Shown here: positions 25,086-32,929 of the stretch, piece by piece
Position numbering within the stretch: the stretch's first letter is position 1
Layout: the number at the start of each line of letters is the position of its first letter
Assembly (NCBI GenBank): GCA_045600525.1
Contig: JAZRYC010000119.1
Location: 1 to 34,115, forward strand
Origin: F23-D06 sp045600525
Lineage (GTDB): Bacteria; Bacteroidota; Bacteroidia; Bacteroidales; WCHB1-69
Length of the DNA stretch: 34,115 nucleotides
Reading direction: 5' to 3'
The notes under the pieces: generated by a model
Seen by the model: only the letters and a program-made list of their open reading frames with translations
Told to the model about the DNA's origin: nothing
Databases searched by the model: none
Translations under genes and position numbers: made by a program

Positions 25086-25156
25086 GGTCTCTTGGCCGAG
25101 TGGTTAGGTACCGGTCTGCAAAACCGTTGACTCCAGTTCGAATCTGGAAGAGACCT
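25086..25156 (+). tRNA. tRNA-Cys (GCA)
   Basis: A 71-nt cloverleaf. The 7-bp acceptor stem GGTCTCT/AGAGACC is perfect, with U73 as discriminator, the identity base for cysteine. The anticodon loop CTGCAAA gives anticodon GCA. The T arm TCCAG-TTCGAAT-CTGGA and D arm are standard. CCA is not encoded, unlike tRNA-Lys in this window. Confidence 0.96.
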
Positions 25157-25160
25157 CAAA

Positions 25161-25190
25161 AAAAAGCGAGATGATATCATCTCGCTTTTT
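25161..25190. terminator. Bidirectional terminator shared by tRNA-Cys and the greA-like gene
   Basis: A perfect 30-bp palindrome, AAAAAGCGAGATGAT followed by its reverse complement, provides A/T tracts on both sides. It starts five bases after the tRNA and ends directly at the stop codon of the opposing gene. Confidence 0.92.
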
Positions 25191-25679
25191 CTATTCTATA
25201 CTTACCACCTTTACGGTTCTCGTGCCAGCAGGAAGTTGTATGTCGAAAAAGTCACCGACATGATGGCCGAATAGCGCCTTCGCCATGGGCGAGGTAAATG
25301 GAACTTTTCCTTTGGCCGCATTGGCTTCGTCCACTCCGGTAATTTGAATCTTTAGTTCTGTACCATTCATCTTCAAAGTCACAATGGAACCAAAGGCAAT
25401 TTCCCCATCGTGTTTAGGCTCCATCACTTTGGCAATTTTTATTCTGTTTTCCAGTAATTCCAATTTGGCATTGATAAAATTTCGCTGTACGCGCGCATCT
25501 GTTTCCTGCCCTCCCATTTGGATGGCATCACGCTCCTCAAGAAGTTGCTGCCTTTCTTGAAGCAACAAGTCTATTCCCACAGGTGTCACATAATTGACTA
25601 CTCCTGCAGGCAGGTACGCACGCGGAGGAACCATGGGAACTTCTTCTTGGTCCCCTTCTTTGACAAAACCTCTGCTCAT
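25191..25679 (-). CDS. GreA/GreB-family transcription elongation factor
   Basis: A 162-aa protein with the Gre architecture: an N-terminal coiled coil (about residues 33-85) and a C-terminal FKBP-like RNA-polymerase-binding domain (about 93-162; SPMAKALFGHHVGD). It begins with a 30-residue extension (MSRGFVKEGDQEEVP, then VPPRAYLPAGVVNYVTP) shared by a Bacteroidota-specific Gre paralogue. Gre factors rescue backtracked RNA polymerase. By my alignment the coiled-coil tip reads TDARVQ, so Asp61 matches the first catalytic acid but Val64 stands where the second (GreA Glu44) is expected. It lies 11 nt downstream of the 339-aa protein gene and ends at a shared terminator. Confidence 0.88.
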   Translation of the reverse strand: MSRGFVKEGDQEEVPMVPPRAYLPAGVVNYVTPVGIDLLLQERQQLLEERDAIQMGGQETDARVQRNFINAKLELLENRIKIAKVMEPKHDGEIAFGSIVTLKMNGTELKIQITGVDEANAAKGKVPFTSPMAKALFGHHVGDFFDIQLPAGTRTVKVVSIE

Positions 25680-25690
25680 TGCATACTAAA

Positions 25691-26710
25691 CTACATGAAC
25701 TTCCTTCTCAGCAGATCACAAAGGGATAAATAGGCCGTAGCCGTGGTATCCCAATAGTACTTTTTCTTCAACTCTTCCAAACAATCAAAGGCAGCATCCA
25801 TATTGCCACATTGGTTAAGTGTCTGTATGGCGTTGCTGAATTCTTCTCCCTTGTTGTTGAACAATTCTTTAATGAAAGTGAATTTGTCATTGATGGAAAT
25901 AGCCTTGGTGAGATCACCGACTTTGGCATGTTGGAATTGAGAACCAAGAGAGCGATCTTCTCTTTGCTCAATGAACAAATCATTCAATGAACGAGTCTGC
26001 GTCGTAGAAGGTTGCTGTTTTTGCTCGCTTTTCTGCGGTATGAATTGGAGCAAATCATCTTCTTCGCTCTGAAGCGGAATGGGCTCTATTTCCTTATCGG
26101 GCTTTTCAGATACAGGAGCAGCCATTTTTACCTCCGGTTTGGTCTCTTGAATGGGCCTGGTTTCAACCTTAGGCTGACTAAAAGCAGACATGGACTGAGG
26201 TGTGGTTGCGTCAGCTACAGACTTAGACGTCATATTAGGCGTTGGTGTAACTGACGGTTTTACCTTCGAGTCCTCTGACGCTTGAATCTTTTCAACAACA
26301 GGTTTCGGTTTTTCCTCGACTACCGGCTGACGCATAGGAGCCGCAACTGGCTCTGGTTTTACATTCTGGGCAACCATCGGTTCAACAACTGGAGCCTCTT
26401 CTTTCTGAATGGGATCAGACAAAGTAGGAGCCCCATAACTCTCATGATCGGTATCAAAAAACAAATCCACATCATCAACAATACCCTGATGAACGGCATA
26501 TTCTGGTTGTGGTTGTTCTAATTTTTCGACTGTATCAGGTATAGACGGAGATGCTGGTTCCTGCGTCTTTATTTGAATGGTTTGCAGATACAGTTTGCGA
26601 AGCTTATCTAAAAGGATATCTTGCTCTATTTTGGAAATGGATAGTGTTTCATTGCAGATAATCAAGAGATTATCAAGAACTTCATTGATTTGTTCAAAAG
26701 AATTTTGCAT
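25691..26710 (-). CDS. Conserved hypothetical protein with disordered centre (339 aa)
   Basis: I do not recognise a named family. Residues 1-45 are helical (MQNSFEQINEVLDNLL, then SKIEQDILLDKLRKLYLQTI) and probably form a coiled coil. Residues 46-235 are rich in Pro, Glu, Lys, Gln and Val without regular hydrophobics, so probably disordered. Residues 240-339 form a second helical domain (SLNDLFIEQRED, INDKFTFIKELFNN, YLSLCDLLRRKFM). No signal peptide or membrane segment is seen, so it is cytoplasmic. It is upstream of the Gre-like gene in the same unit and divergent from tdk. Long-linker architecture suggests a scaffold or regulator; that is inference. Confidence 0.75.
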   Translation of the reverse strand: MQNSFEQINEVLDNLLIICNETLSISKIEQDILLDKLRKLYLQTIQIKTQEPASPSIPDTVEKLEQPQPEYAVHQGIVDDVDLFFDTDHESYGAPTLSDPIQKEEAPVVEPMVAQNVKPEPVAAPMRQPVVEEKPKPVVEKIQASEDSKVKPSVTPTPNMTSKSVADATTPQSMSAFSQPKVETRPIQETKPEVKMAAPVSEKPDKEIEPIPLQSEEDDLLQFIPQKSEQKQQPSTTQTRSLNDLFIEQREDRSLGSQFQHAKVGDLTKAISINDKFTFIKELFNNKGEEFSNAIQTLNQCGNMDAAFDCLEELKKKYYWDTTATAYLSLCDLLRRKFM

Positions 26711-26750
26711 TTTATAAATGGTTAATGGTCGTTGTAAACGTAAATATTTT

Positions 26751-26758
26751 TACTTTTG
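26751..26758 (+). promoter_or_regulatory. -7 promoter box of tdk
   Basis: TACTTTTG with TTGTAA about 19 nt upstream as a -33-like element. The predicted transcript starts downstream of the in-frame start codon at 26756, which rules that start out. Confidence 0.65.
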
Positions 26759-26809
26759 CCGCTCAAAAAAACGGCCAAAAATACAAAATTCTTTAATCGG
26801 CGTGCCAAA

Positions 26810-27397
26810 ATGTTTTTAGAAAATAAAGCCAGTAGGAACAACAAAAAAGGATGGATCGAAGTAATTTGCGGTTCCATGTTTTCCGGAAAGACGGAAGAAC
26901 TGCTGCGTCGTATCCGCCGCGCCGAATTTGCCAATCAGGAGATCGAACTTTTCAAGCCCGCCATTGACACTCGTTACGATGAAGTGGAAGTGGTTTCGCA
27001 CAATGAAAACTCCCGAATTTCCACACCTGTGCACAATTCGGCGGAAATACTGCTGTATGTGAACATGGATAGTGTGCAAGTGGTGGCTATTGATGAGATT
27101 CAGTTTTTTGACGACGGCATTGTGGATGTTTGCAACACGCTGGCCAACGCCGGAATACGTGTCATTGTCAGTGGATTGGATATGGATTATTTAGGGCAGC
27201 CATTTGGTCCGATGCCCAAATTGATGGCCGTAGCGGAATATGTCAGCAAGCAGCACGCCATCTGCACTCGCTGTGGTGATTTGGCTCAGTATTCCCACCG
27301 CATTGTCGCTACGGAAGGACAGGTTCTTCTTGGCGAAAAAGATTCCTACGAACCGCTTTGTCGCCACTGTTTCAACGAAGCAATGAAAAAGGAGTAA
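26810..27397 (+). CDS. tdk: Thymidine kinase
   Basis: A 195-aa type II thymidine kinase of the salvage pathway. The P-loop GSMFSGKT is at residues 21-28, the catalytic-acid segment AIDEIQFFDD follows Walker-B style, and the thymidine lasso region has SGLDMDYLGQPFG. The zinc-binding cysteine pairs CTRC and CRHC are present. The start at 26810 is chosen because it is the first ATG downstream of the predicted promoter; it leaves the usual short leader of 12-15 residues before the kinase fold. It is followed after 41 nt by pta. Confidence 0.95.
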   Translation: MFLENKASRNNKKGWIEVICGSMFSGKTEELLRRIRRAEFANQEIELFKPAIDTRYDEVEVVSHNENSRISTPVHNSAEILLYVNMDSVQVVAIDEIQFFDDGIVDVCNTLANAGIRVIVSGLDMDYLGQPFGPMPKLMAVAEYVSKQHAICTRCGDLAQYSHRIVATEGQVLLGEKDSYEPLCRHCFNEAMKKE

Positions 27398-27438
27398 AAA
27401 AAGATTTTTACAATATTTATATAAAAAAACAAGTAGTT

Positions 27439-28446
27439 ATGAATTTAATTGACAAGATTAAAGCAAATGCCATTGAAGCCAATAAGAGAATTGTTTTGGC
27501 CGAAGGCGAAGAAGAAAGAACACTGAAAGCTGCCGATATCATCCTTGACAAAGGCTATGCCGGCATCATCCTGTTAGGCAACAAGGCAAAAATAGAAGCC
27601 GAAGCTGCTGAATGGGGTTTGAAAAACATCGGCAAAGCCGAAATCATCGACCCGATGGATAATCCCAAAAAAGAATTCTATGCCGAAATGCTTTGCGAAA
27701 TCCGCAAGAAAAAAGGTATGACCATCGAAGAAGCTCGCAAGCTCGTTGAAGACCCATTGTACCTCGGTACATTGTTGATTAAGAACGGCGATGCTGATGG
27801 TGAAGTCACTGGTGCTCAACATTCAACGGGCGACGTATTGCGTCCAGCGTTCCAAATTGTTAAAACCTTGCCGGGTATTTCCGTGGTTTCAGGTGCCTTC
27901 ATCATGTGCTTCCCCGATAAAAAATGGGGCGATGATGGTATTATGGTGTTTGCCGACTGCGCTGCAGACCCGAACACAGACGAGAACAAACTCGCCCAAA
28001 TCGCTGTGGTTACCGCACAAACGGCTCGTACCATCGCCGGTATAGAACCGAGAGTTGCTATGTTGAGCTTCTCCACCAAGGGTTCCGCAAAACATGAATT
28101 AGTGGACAAGGTTGTCAATGCCACCCGCATTGCCAAGGAAATGGATCCAAACTTGATGATTGATGGCGACCTTCAGGCAGACGCCGCCATTATTCCCGAA
28201 GTTGCCGCCAAGAAAGCACCGGGCAGCCCTGTTGCAGGTAAAGCCAATGTGCTCGTATTCCCGTCTTTGGAAGTCGGCAACATCGCCTATAAACTTGTTC
28301 AACGTATGGCTGGCGCCGATGCTATCGGACCGGTTATGCAGGGTATGGCCGCCCCTATCAACGACCTTTCCCGCGGTTGCTCCGTGGAAGACATCGTCAG
28401 CCTCGTTGCCATTACGGCTTGCCAAGCTGCCGGCAATAAATTCTAA
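27439..28446 (+). CDS. pta: Phosphate acetyltransferase
   Basis: A 335-aa enzyme interconverting acetyl-CoA and acetyl phosphate. It is the short form, lacking the N-terminal P-loop domain of the enterobacterial enzyme. Conserved blocks include ANKRIVLAEGEE, GEVTGAQHSTGDVLRPA, FADCAADPN, MLSFSTKGSAKHE, GDLQADAAI and NVLVFPSLEVGNIAYKLVQR. The start at 27439 is chosen because it begins the family N-terminus (MNLIDKIKANAIE); an upstream in-frame ATG would overlap tdk by 40 bp. Acetate kinase is not in the window, although it often neighbours pta. A terminator follows. Confidence 0.96.
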   Translation: MNLIDKIKANAIEANKRIVLAEGEEERTLKAADIILDKGYAGIILLGNKAKIEAEAAEWGLKNIGKAEIIDPMDNPKKEFYAEMLCEIRKKKGMTIEEARKLVEDPLYLGTLLIKNGDADGEVTGAQHSTGDVLRPAFQIVKTLPGISVVSGAFIMCFPDKKWGDDGIMVFADCAADPNTDENKLAQIAVVTAQTARTIAGIEPRVAMLSFSTKGSAKHELVDKVVNATRIAKEMDPNLMIDGDLQADAAIIPEVAAKKAPGSPVAGKANVLVFPSLEVGNIAYKLVQRMAGADAIGPVMQGMAAPINDLSRGCSVEDIVSLVAITACQAAGNKF

Positions 28447-28486
28447 TAATCTTCCCTGGCCCTGTGCCACGGACTTAAACAACACG

Positions 28487-28530
28487 GAGACGCGCCGATT
28501 ACGCATTATGCCAGCGACGCGTCTCTTTTT
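28487..28530 (+). terminator. Terminator after pta
   Basis: GAGACGCG (28487-28494) pairs with CGCGTCTC (28518-28525) around a 23-nt loop and is followed by TTTTT. The loop is longer than usual. Confidence 0.65.
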
Positions 28531-28545
28531 CAATAAATTATCTAT

Positions 28546-29148
28546 ATGAAAAGAATCTTTATTTGCTGCTTTTTAGCTGCTTTTACGTTGTTTCTCAACG
28601 CCCAGACGACCAATCTTCCAAGAGGCCAACGCTCTGGCAGCAGCTCCCAATCGAATGCCAAAACCGAAAGATCACTGAAGTACTTTGTCGGAGGCAATGT
28701 CAACAGCAACTTCGGCTATAATATGGCTTTGGCCCCAGAAATCGGAATACAACCCACGAACTGGCTGCGCATAGGTATTGGACCGCGTTATGAACTGCAG
28801 GTTCTCACAGATGGGAATTACAACCGTTTCACCACGCACGCCGCAGGCGCCAGCGCCTTTGCGGAAGCGAAAATCATCAATCGTATATTGATTCACGTCG
28901 GCTATGAGTTCCTCAATTATCCAACCAACCTAAGTTTCGTTGCCGATCCGAACACCCGAAGAGGATTTAGATTACAGAGTGATCGTGACAATCTCCACGC
29001 CTGCGCGCTGGGTGTTGGCTACAGCCAAAAAGTGTCAAATAACCTGGATCTTTACGCTCTTTACGTCATTTATCCGTTTATGACGCCCAACGACTACTAC
29101 AATCCGCTTCCGATGTTCGCCCGTATCGGCATTTCTTACGAGTTTTAA
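28546..29148 (+). CDS. Outer-membrane beta-barrel-like protein
   Basis: A 200-aa exported protein with a signal peptide (MKRIFICCFLAAFTLFLNAQ). After a Ser/Gln/Arg-rich stretch (21-42), residues 43-200 show alternating hydrophobic-polar strands separated by short turns (YFVGGNVNSNFGYN, LRIGIGPRYELQV, ILIHVGYEFLNYP, HACALGVGYSQKV). The protein ends in an aromatic residue (SYEF), a beta-barrel assembly signal. About eight strands could be present. No specific family recognised. It ends 6 nt before the FtsX/LolE-type permease gene, so the two are probably co-expressed. Confidence 0.72.
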   Translation: MKRIFICCFLAAFTLFLNAQTTNLPRGQRSGSSSQSNAKTERSLKYFVGGNVNSNFGYNMALAPEIGIQPTNWLRIGIGPRYELQVLTDGNYNRFTTHAAGASAFAEAKIINRILIHVGYEFLNYPTNLSFVADPNTRRGFRLQSDRDNLHACALGVGYSQKVSNNLDLYALYVIYPFMTPNDYYNPLPMFARIGISYEF

Positions 29149-29154
29149 TCTGTC

Positions 29155-30384
29155 ATGTCCCTTTCTTCTCTCCATTTCCAATTGGCCAACCGCATTCTCA
29201 GAGACAAAGGCAATCGTTTCTCCCGCCCGATTGTCACCTTGTCCGTCTTCGGTGTTTCACTTGGATTGGTCATTATGATGATTGCGATAGGCATCACCTC
29301 CGGTTATAAACAGGAAATCCGCAATAAAGTCGTAGCAATGGGTTCCCACATTCGAATTACAAACTACGATCAGAATTATTCACACGAACAAATCCCCATT
29401 GCCAAACAACAGAACTGCTTCAAACAACTCCTTCGTCATCCAGAGGTGGATGACATACAGGCATTTGCCACCAAAGTTGGAATCATTAAGACGACGGATC
29501 AGGTGGAAGGCATAGTTTTAAAGGGAATTGATCGTACTTTTCGTTGGGATCTTTTTGCACCCAATATCATTGAAGGTGATACATTCAGCCTTCGTGATAC
29601 GGCAGCCAGTAGCAGCATTATTATTTCGCACAGAATGGCCGACAAGCTACAGTTGAAAATTGGAGACAAAGTACATACTTATTTCGTGCAGGATCCTCCG
29701 CGCCAGCGTAAATTCAACATTGTCGGCATTTACGAAACCGGACTGCCCGAATATGACGACATGTTTGCCCTGGTGGATTTACGCCATGTTCAAAAACTGA
29801 ATGACTGGACAAAAGACCAGGTCAGCGGAATGGAAGTACTTATTCGGGATTATGACAAAATCGATGAAATGGGCAATTATGTGCACCATCATATTGACTA
29901 CAAATTAAAGGCGGAAACCATTAAGCAGATTTATCCGGAAATTTTCGAATGGATAGCCCTTTTTGATACAAATGTGGCGGTCCTGCTGATTATAACCACG
30001 TGCGTCTGTCTCGTAACAATGATATCCATATTCTTCATTATCATTTTGGAACAAACTTCAACCATCGGACTGCTGAAGTCCTTGGGAATGAAGACACGCC
30101 ATATCGTACGCACTTTCATCATAGTTGCCGGGAGCATCCTTTTGAAAGGGATGTTGTTAGGCAATGCCATCGCACTTGCTTTCGGTTTTATGCAGCAACG
30201 GTTTCATCTCATCAAATTGGATCCGGCAACCTATTACGTGGATTATGTCCCCGTACATTTCAACATTTGGGCAGTTATCGCACTAAATATCGGAGTATTC
30301 GCACTTTGCATGGCTGTACTGACAATCCCCGCATGGCTGGTGGGACGTAAAATATCCCCCATCAAAGCCATCCGTTTTGAATAA
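29155..30384 (+). CDS. FtsX/LolE-type ABC transporter permease
   Basis: A 409-aa inner-membrane protein with the MacB/FtsX/LolCE layout: one helix near residues 27-48, a large periplasmic domain (about 50-265), then three helices (about 273-295, 318-342, 373-397) with the cytoplasmic coupling segment GLLKSLGMKTRHI after the second. The N-terminus (LHFQLANRILRDK) is typical of Bacteroidota lipoprotein-release permeases. In E. coli LolCDE extracts lipoproteins from the inner membrane for delivery to the outer membrane. No ATPase partner is in this window. It follows an outer-membrane-like gene. Confidence 0.9.
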   Translation: MSLSSLHFQLANRILRDKGNRFSRPIVTLSVFGVSLGLVIMMIAIGITSGYKQEIRNKVVAMGSHIRITNYDQNYSHEQIPIAKQQNCFKQLLRHPEVDDIQAFATKVGIIKTTDQVEGIVLKGIDRTFRWDLFAPNIIEGDTFSLRDTAASSSIIISHRMADKLQLKIGDKVHTYFVQDPPRQRKFNIVGIYETGLPEYDDMFALVDLRHVQKLNDWTKDQVSGMEVLIRDYDKIDEMGNYVHHHIDYKLKAETIKQIYPEIFEWIALFDTNVAVLLIITTCVCLVTMISIFFIIILEQTSTIGLLKSLGMKTRHIVRTFIIVAGSILLKGMLLGNAIALAFGFMQQRFHLIKLDPATYYVDYVPVHFNIWAVIALNIGVFALCMAVLTIPAWLVGRKISPIKAIRFE

Positions 30385-30440
30385 AGTTAATCGTTTGAAA
30401 ATAAAATAGATTAAAAGAGACGAGCAAAAGAAAAAAAGTG

Positions 30441-30448
30441 TACTTTTG
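30441..30448 (+). promoter_or_regulatory. -7 promoter box of the rpsF-rpsR-rplI operon
   Basis: TACTTTTG, 95 nt upstream of the rpsF ATG, giving a leader of about 90 nt. Confidence 0.65.
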
Positions 30449-30461
30449 CCGCCCCTTAGAA

Positions 30462-30511
30462 AATACCATCGGTATTCTTTGGAAAAACGAAAAAAAAGAG
30501 GCTAAAAGCCT
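30462..30511 (+). promoter_or_regulatory. rpsF leader hairpins, possible S6:S18 autoregulatory site
   Basis: Two small hairpins are seen in the leader: AATACC/GGTATT with an ATC loop (30462-30476) and AGGCT/AGCCT with an AAA loop (30499-30511). S6:S18 complexes repress their own operons by binding leader RNA in several phyla. I cannot confirm the conserved binding motif here, so this is only a candidate. Confidence 0.3.
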
Positions 30512-30543
30512 AAGTACAAATTAATAACTAACAAAAAAAAATT

Positions 30544-30960
30544 ATGGCAAATCAGTACGAAACCGTTTTCATTATGACGCCCGTTTTATCTGATGATCAG
30601 ATGAAGGAAACGGTACAAAAGTTTGAGAAGATTCTCACCGACAAAGGCGCTGAGATCGTTCATCAGGAAAACTGGGGACTCCGTAAATTAGAGTATCCCA
30701 TCCAGAAGAAATCCTCTGGTTTCTATCATTTAATTGAATTTAAGGCAGAAGGTTCTGTTGTGGAAAACCTCGAGCTGCAGTATCGTCGTGACGAGCGTAT
30801 CATGCGCTTCCTCACGGTAAGCATGGACAAATATGCTATCGCATACGCAGAAAAGAGACGTGCAAACCGCAAGGATAAAGCCGCCAAGGAAGAAGTTGCC
30901 GCTCCGGCTCCCGCTTCTGAAGAAGTTAACAATGAGTCTAATCAAACAGAACAAGAATAA
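30544..30960 (+). CDS. rpsF: 30S ribosomal protein S6
   Basis: A 138-aa ribosomal protein of the small-subunit platform, which pairs with S18. The ferredoxin-like core (NQYETVFIMTPVL, WGLRKLEYPI, GFYHLIEFKAE, ERIMRFLTV) is intact. About 30 residues of Ala/Glu/Pro/Asn-rich low complexity extend the C-terminus. It is first in rpsF-rpsR-rplI with a 2-nt gap to rpsR. Confidence 0.98.
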   Translation: MANQYETVFIMTPVLSDDQMKETVQKFEKILTDKGAEIVHQENWGLRKLEYPIQKKSSGFYHLIEFKAEGSVVENLELQYRRDERIMRFLTVSMDKYAIAYAEKRRANRKDKAAKEEVAAPAPASEEVNNESNQTEQE

Positions 30961-30962
30961 TT

Positions 30963-31235
30963 ATGGCACAACAATCAGATATTAAATACATTGCTCCAGT
31001 AGCAGTTGATATTAAAAAGAAAAAATACTGCCGTTTCAAGAAAAGCGGTATTAAATACATCGATTATAAGGATGGTGAATTCCTGAAGAAATTCGTCAAT
31101 GAACAAGGTAAGATTTTACCTCGTCGTTTGACCGGTACTTCTCTGAAATATCAGAAGAAAGTCGCTCAGGCCGTGAAAAGAGCTCGTCACTTGGCGCTGC
31201 TTCCATTTGTAACCGATAATTTAAAATCTAACTAA
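30963..31235 (+). CDS. rpsR: 30S ribosomal protein S18
   Basis: A 90-aa basic protein that binds the S6 platform. Core segments KYCRFKKSGIKYIDYKD, KFVNEQGKILPRRLTGTS and QAVKRARHLALLPF are intact. It starts 2 nt after rpsF. Confidence 0.98.
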   Translation: MAQQSDIKYIAPVAVDIKKKKYCRFKKSGIKYIDYKDGEFLKKFVNEQGKILPRRLTGTSLKYQKKVAQAVKRARHLALLPFVTDNLKSN

Positions 31236-31249
31236 TAGGAGGAATTGAC

Positions 31250-31708
31250 ATGGAAATTATATTAAAACAAGACGTACAGAATTTAGGCTATGCCGATGAC
31301 CTCGTAAAGGTTAAGGACGGTTATGCACGCAACTATCTCATTCCTAACGGAATGGCAGAAATGGCCACCCCTGCTAAGAAGAAAATGTTGGCTGAAACGC
31401 TCAAACAACGCGCTTTCAAGGCTGAAAAGATCAGAAAAGAGGCTGAATTCCTCGCCGGTAAGATCGAAGGTCTCGAAGTAACCATCGCCACCAAGGCTTC
31501 TGAAAAAGGTACGATTTTCGGTTCCGTGAACTCTATCGCCGTTGCCAATGCCTTGAAAGAACAACACGACATTGACATCGATCGTCGCAAAATCGTTATG
31601 AACGAAGGTAACATCAAAGAACTCGGTCATTACACCGCCGTTGTAAATCTTCACAAAGACTTCAACAAGGTCAACATCAACCTTAATGTTGTAGCTGAAC
31701 AAGAATAA
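31250..31708 (+). CDS. rplI: 50S ribosomal protein L9
   Basis: A 152-aa large-subunit protein. The N-terminal domain (MEIILKQDVQNLGYADDLVKVKDGYARNYL region) is followed by the long connecting helix and the C-terminal RNA-binding domain, full family length. A strong ribosome binding site (AGGAGG) lies just before the ATG. It ends the operon and is followed by a strong terminator. Confidence 0.98.
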   Translation: MEIILKQDVQNLGYADDLVKVKDGYARNYLIPNGMAEMATPAKKKMLAETLKQRAFKAEKIRKEAEFLAGKIEGLEVTIATKASEKGTIFGSVNSIAVANALKEQHDIDIDRRKIVMNEGNIKELGHYTAVVNLHKDFNKVNINLNVVAEQE

Positions 31709-31730
31709 TTTATTCATTATTCATAAATGA

Positions 31731-31763
31731 AAAGCTCTCCTTGATTAAGGAGAGCTTTTTTTT
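31731..31763 (+). terminator. Terminator of the rpsF-rpsR-rplI operon
   Basis: A perfect 12-bp stem, AAAGCTCTCCTT (31731-31742) with 31747-31758, closes a GATT loop and is followed by TTTTT. Confidence 0.92.
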
Positions 31764-31764
31764 G

Positions 31765-31772
31765 TATTTTTG
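31765..31772 (+). promoter_or_regulatory. -7 promoter box of pyrH
   Basis: TATTTTTG directly follows the rplI terminator and lies 17 nt before the pyrH ATG, so the leader would be only about 10 nt. Confidence 0.55.
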
Positions 31773-31789
31773 CAACCTAATTTTTGTCT

Positions 31790-32494
31790 ATGAAATATAA
31801 AAGAATACTTCTCAAACTCAGTGGCGAATCCTTGATGGGAGAGGACAATTACGGAATCAACTACGATATGGTGTCACATTTCGCCTCCGAAATCAAATCC
31901 GCCGTGGATATGGGCGTCCAAGTAGGCGTTGTTATCGGTGGCGGCAACATCTTCCGTGGCGTGCAAGGCGCATCCAAAGGCTTCAACCGCCGCCAGGGCG
32001 ACCAAATGGGCATGCTGGCCACCATTATCAACTCCATGGCCCTTCAAGCTGTATTAGAAGAAATGAATGTCAAGACAAGGGTCCTGACAGCAGTTTCCAT
32101 TGAAGGCGTGAGCGAAAAAATCTCATGGCGCAAAGCAGTGGAAACCTTAGAAGCCGGCTACGTCGCCATCCTTGGCGGTGGTACAGGCAATCCGTTCTTC
32201 ACTACCGATTCCGGCGCAGCCTTACGTGCCGTTGAAATCAACGCCGACCTGCTGCTCAAGGGCACCCGTGTGGATGGCGTCTATACCGCTGATCCCGAAA
32301 AAGACCCGACAGCAACAAAATACACCAACCTCACTTTTGACGAAGCCTATCAGAAAAACCTCAAGATTATGGATATGACGGCCTTTACCCTTTGCAAGGA
32401 GAACCACATGCCCATATATGTTTATAACGCCAATCAATCAGGAAACCTTGTCAAGGTTCTGAAGGGAGAATCCATAGGAACCTTGCTTCAATAA
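31790..32494 (+). CDS. pyrH: UMP kinase
   Basis: A 234-aa enzyme phosphorylating UMP to UDP. The amino-acid-kinase-fold motifs LKLSGESLMG, VVIGGGNIFRG, GGTGNPFFTTDSGAALRAVEI and GVYTADPEKDPTA are all present. The start is the ATG at 31790; an in-frame TTG six bases upstream would fall at the predicted transcript start. It is followed after 11 nt by a 2TM protein gene and then by frr, an arrangement in which pyrH and frr are often clustered. Confidence 0.97.
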   Translation: MKYKRILLKLSGESLMGEDNYGINYDMVSHFASEIKSAVDMGVQVGVVIGGGNIFRGVQGASKGFNRRQGDQMGMLATIINSMALQAVLEEMNVKTRVLTAVSIEGVSEKISWRKAVETLEAGYVAILGGGTGNPFFTTDSGAALRAVEINADLLLKGTRVDGVYTADPEKDPTATKYTNLTFDEAYQKNLKIMDMTAFTLCKENHMPIYVYNANQSGNLVKVLKGESIGTLLQ

Positions 32495-32505
32495 AAATTC
32501 CCACT

Positions 32506-32886
32506 ATGAGTGAAGAAGTTAAAACTCCCGAGATTTCCGTAGAGGAAGAAGCCAAGATGCAAAACGTGTCTACCAGCCGCGTACGCTTCAAAGTGCATTT
32601 GAGCATTTTCATCATTGTCAATTTGATCATGTGGGTGCTCTTTTTTACCTTGTTCAGTGCTATTGTCACCGATCCCGATATCAATGGCGCCATTCTCAAA
32701 GTATTCATCTGCATCACCGCCGTATGGCTGCTGCTTGTCATTGGACATTACTGCATTGCCTATAAGTGGAACAAAACCTTCGTCGAAAAAGAACTTAAAA
32801 ATCTAAAAAAACAACGAACCAAACAGTTGGCCCAAATTGAGAAACTCAAAGCGGAAATCCAAAAAGACACTACCAAACAAAAATAA
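32506..32886 (+). CDS. 2TM-domain membrane protein
   Basis: A 126-aa protein with an acidic N-terminus, two hydrophobic helices (about residues 29-54 and 62-82) and a C-terminal lysine- and glutamine-rich coiled coil (about 88-122). The RFKVHLSIFIIVNLIMW start of the first helix and a HYC-IAYKW boundary match the 2TM domain common in Bacteroidota. Function unknown. It sits between pyrH and frr on the same strand with small gaps (11 and 43 nt). Confidence 0.8.
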   Translation: MSEEVKTPEISVEEEAKMQNVSTSRVRFKVHLSIFIIVNLIMWVLFFTLFSAIVTDPDINGAILKVFICITAVWLLLVIGHYCIAYKWNKTFVEKELKNLKKQRTKQLAQIEKLKAEIQKDTTKQK

Positions 32887-32929
32887 TATCATATCCCATT
32901 CATCTTAAACATTTAACATCAACCCCACT

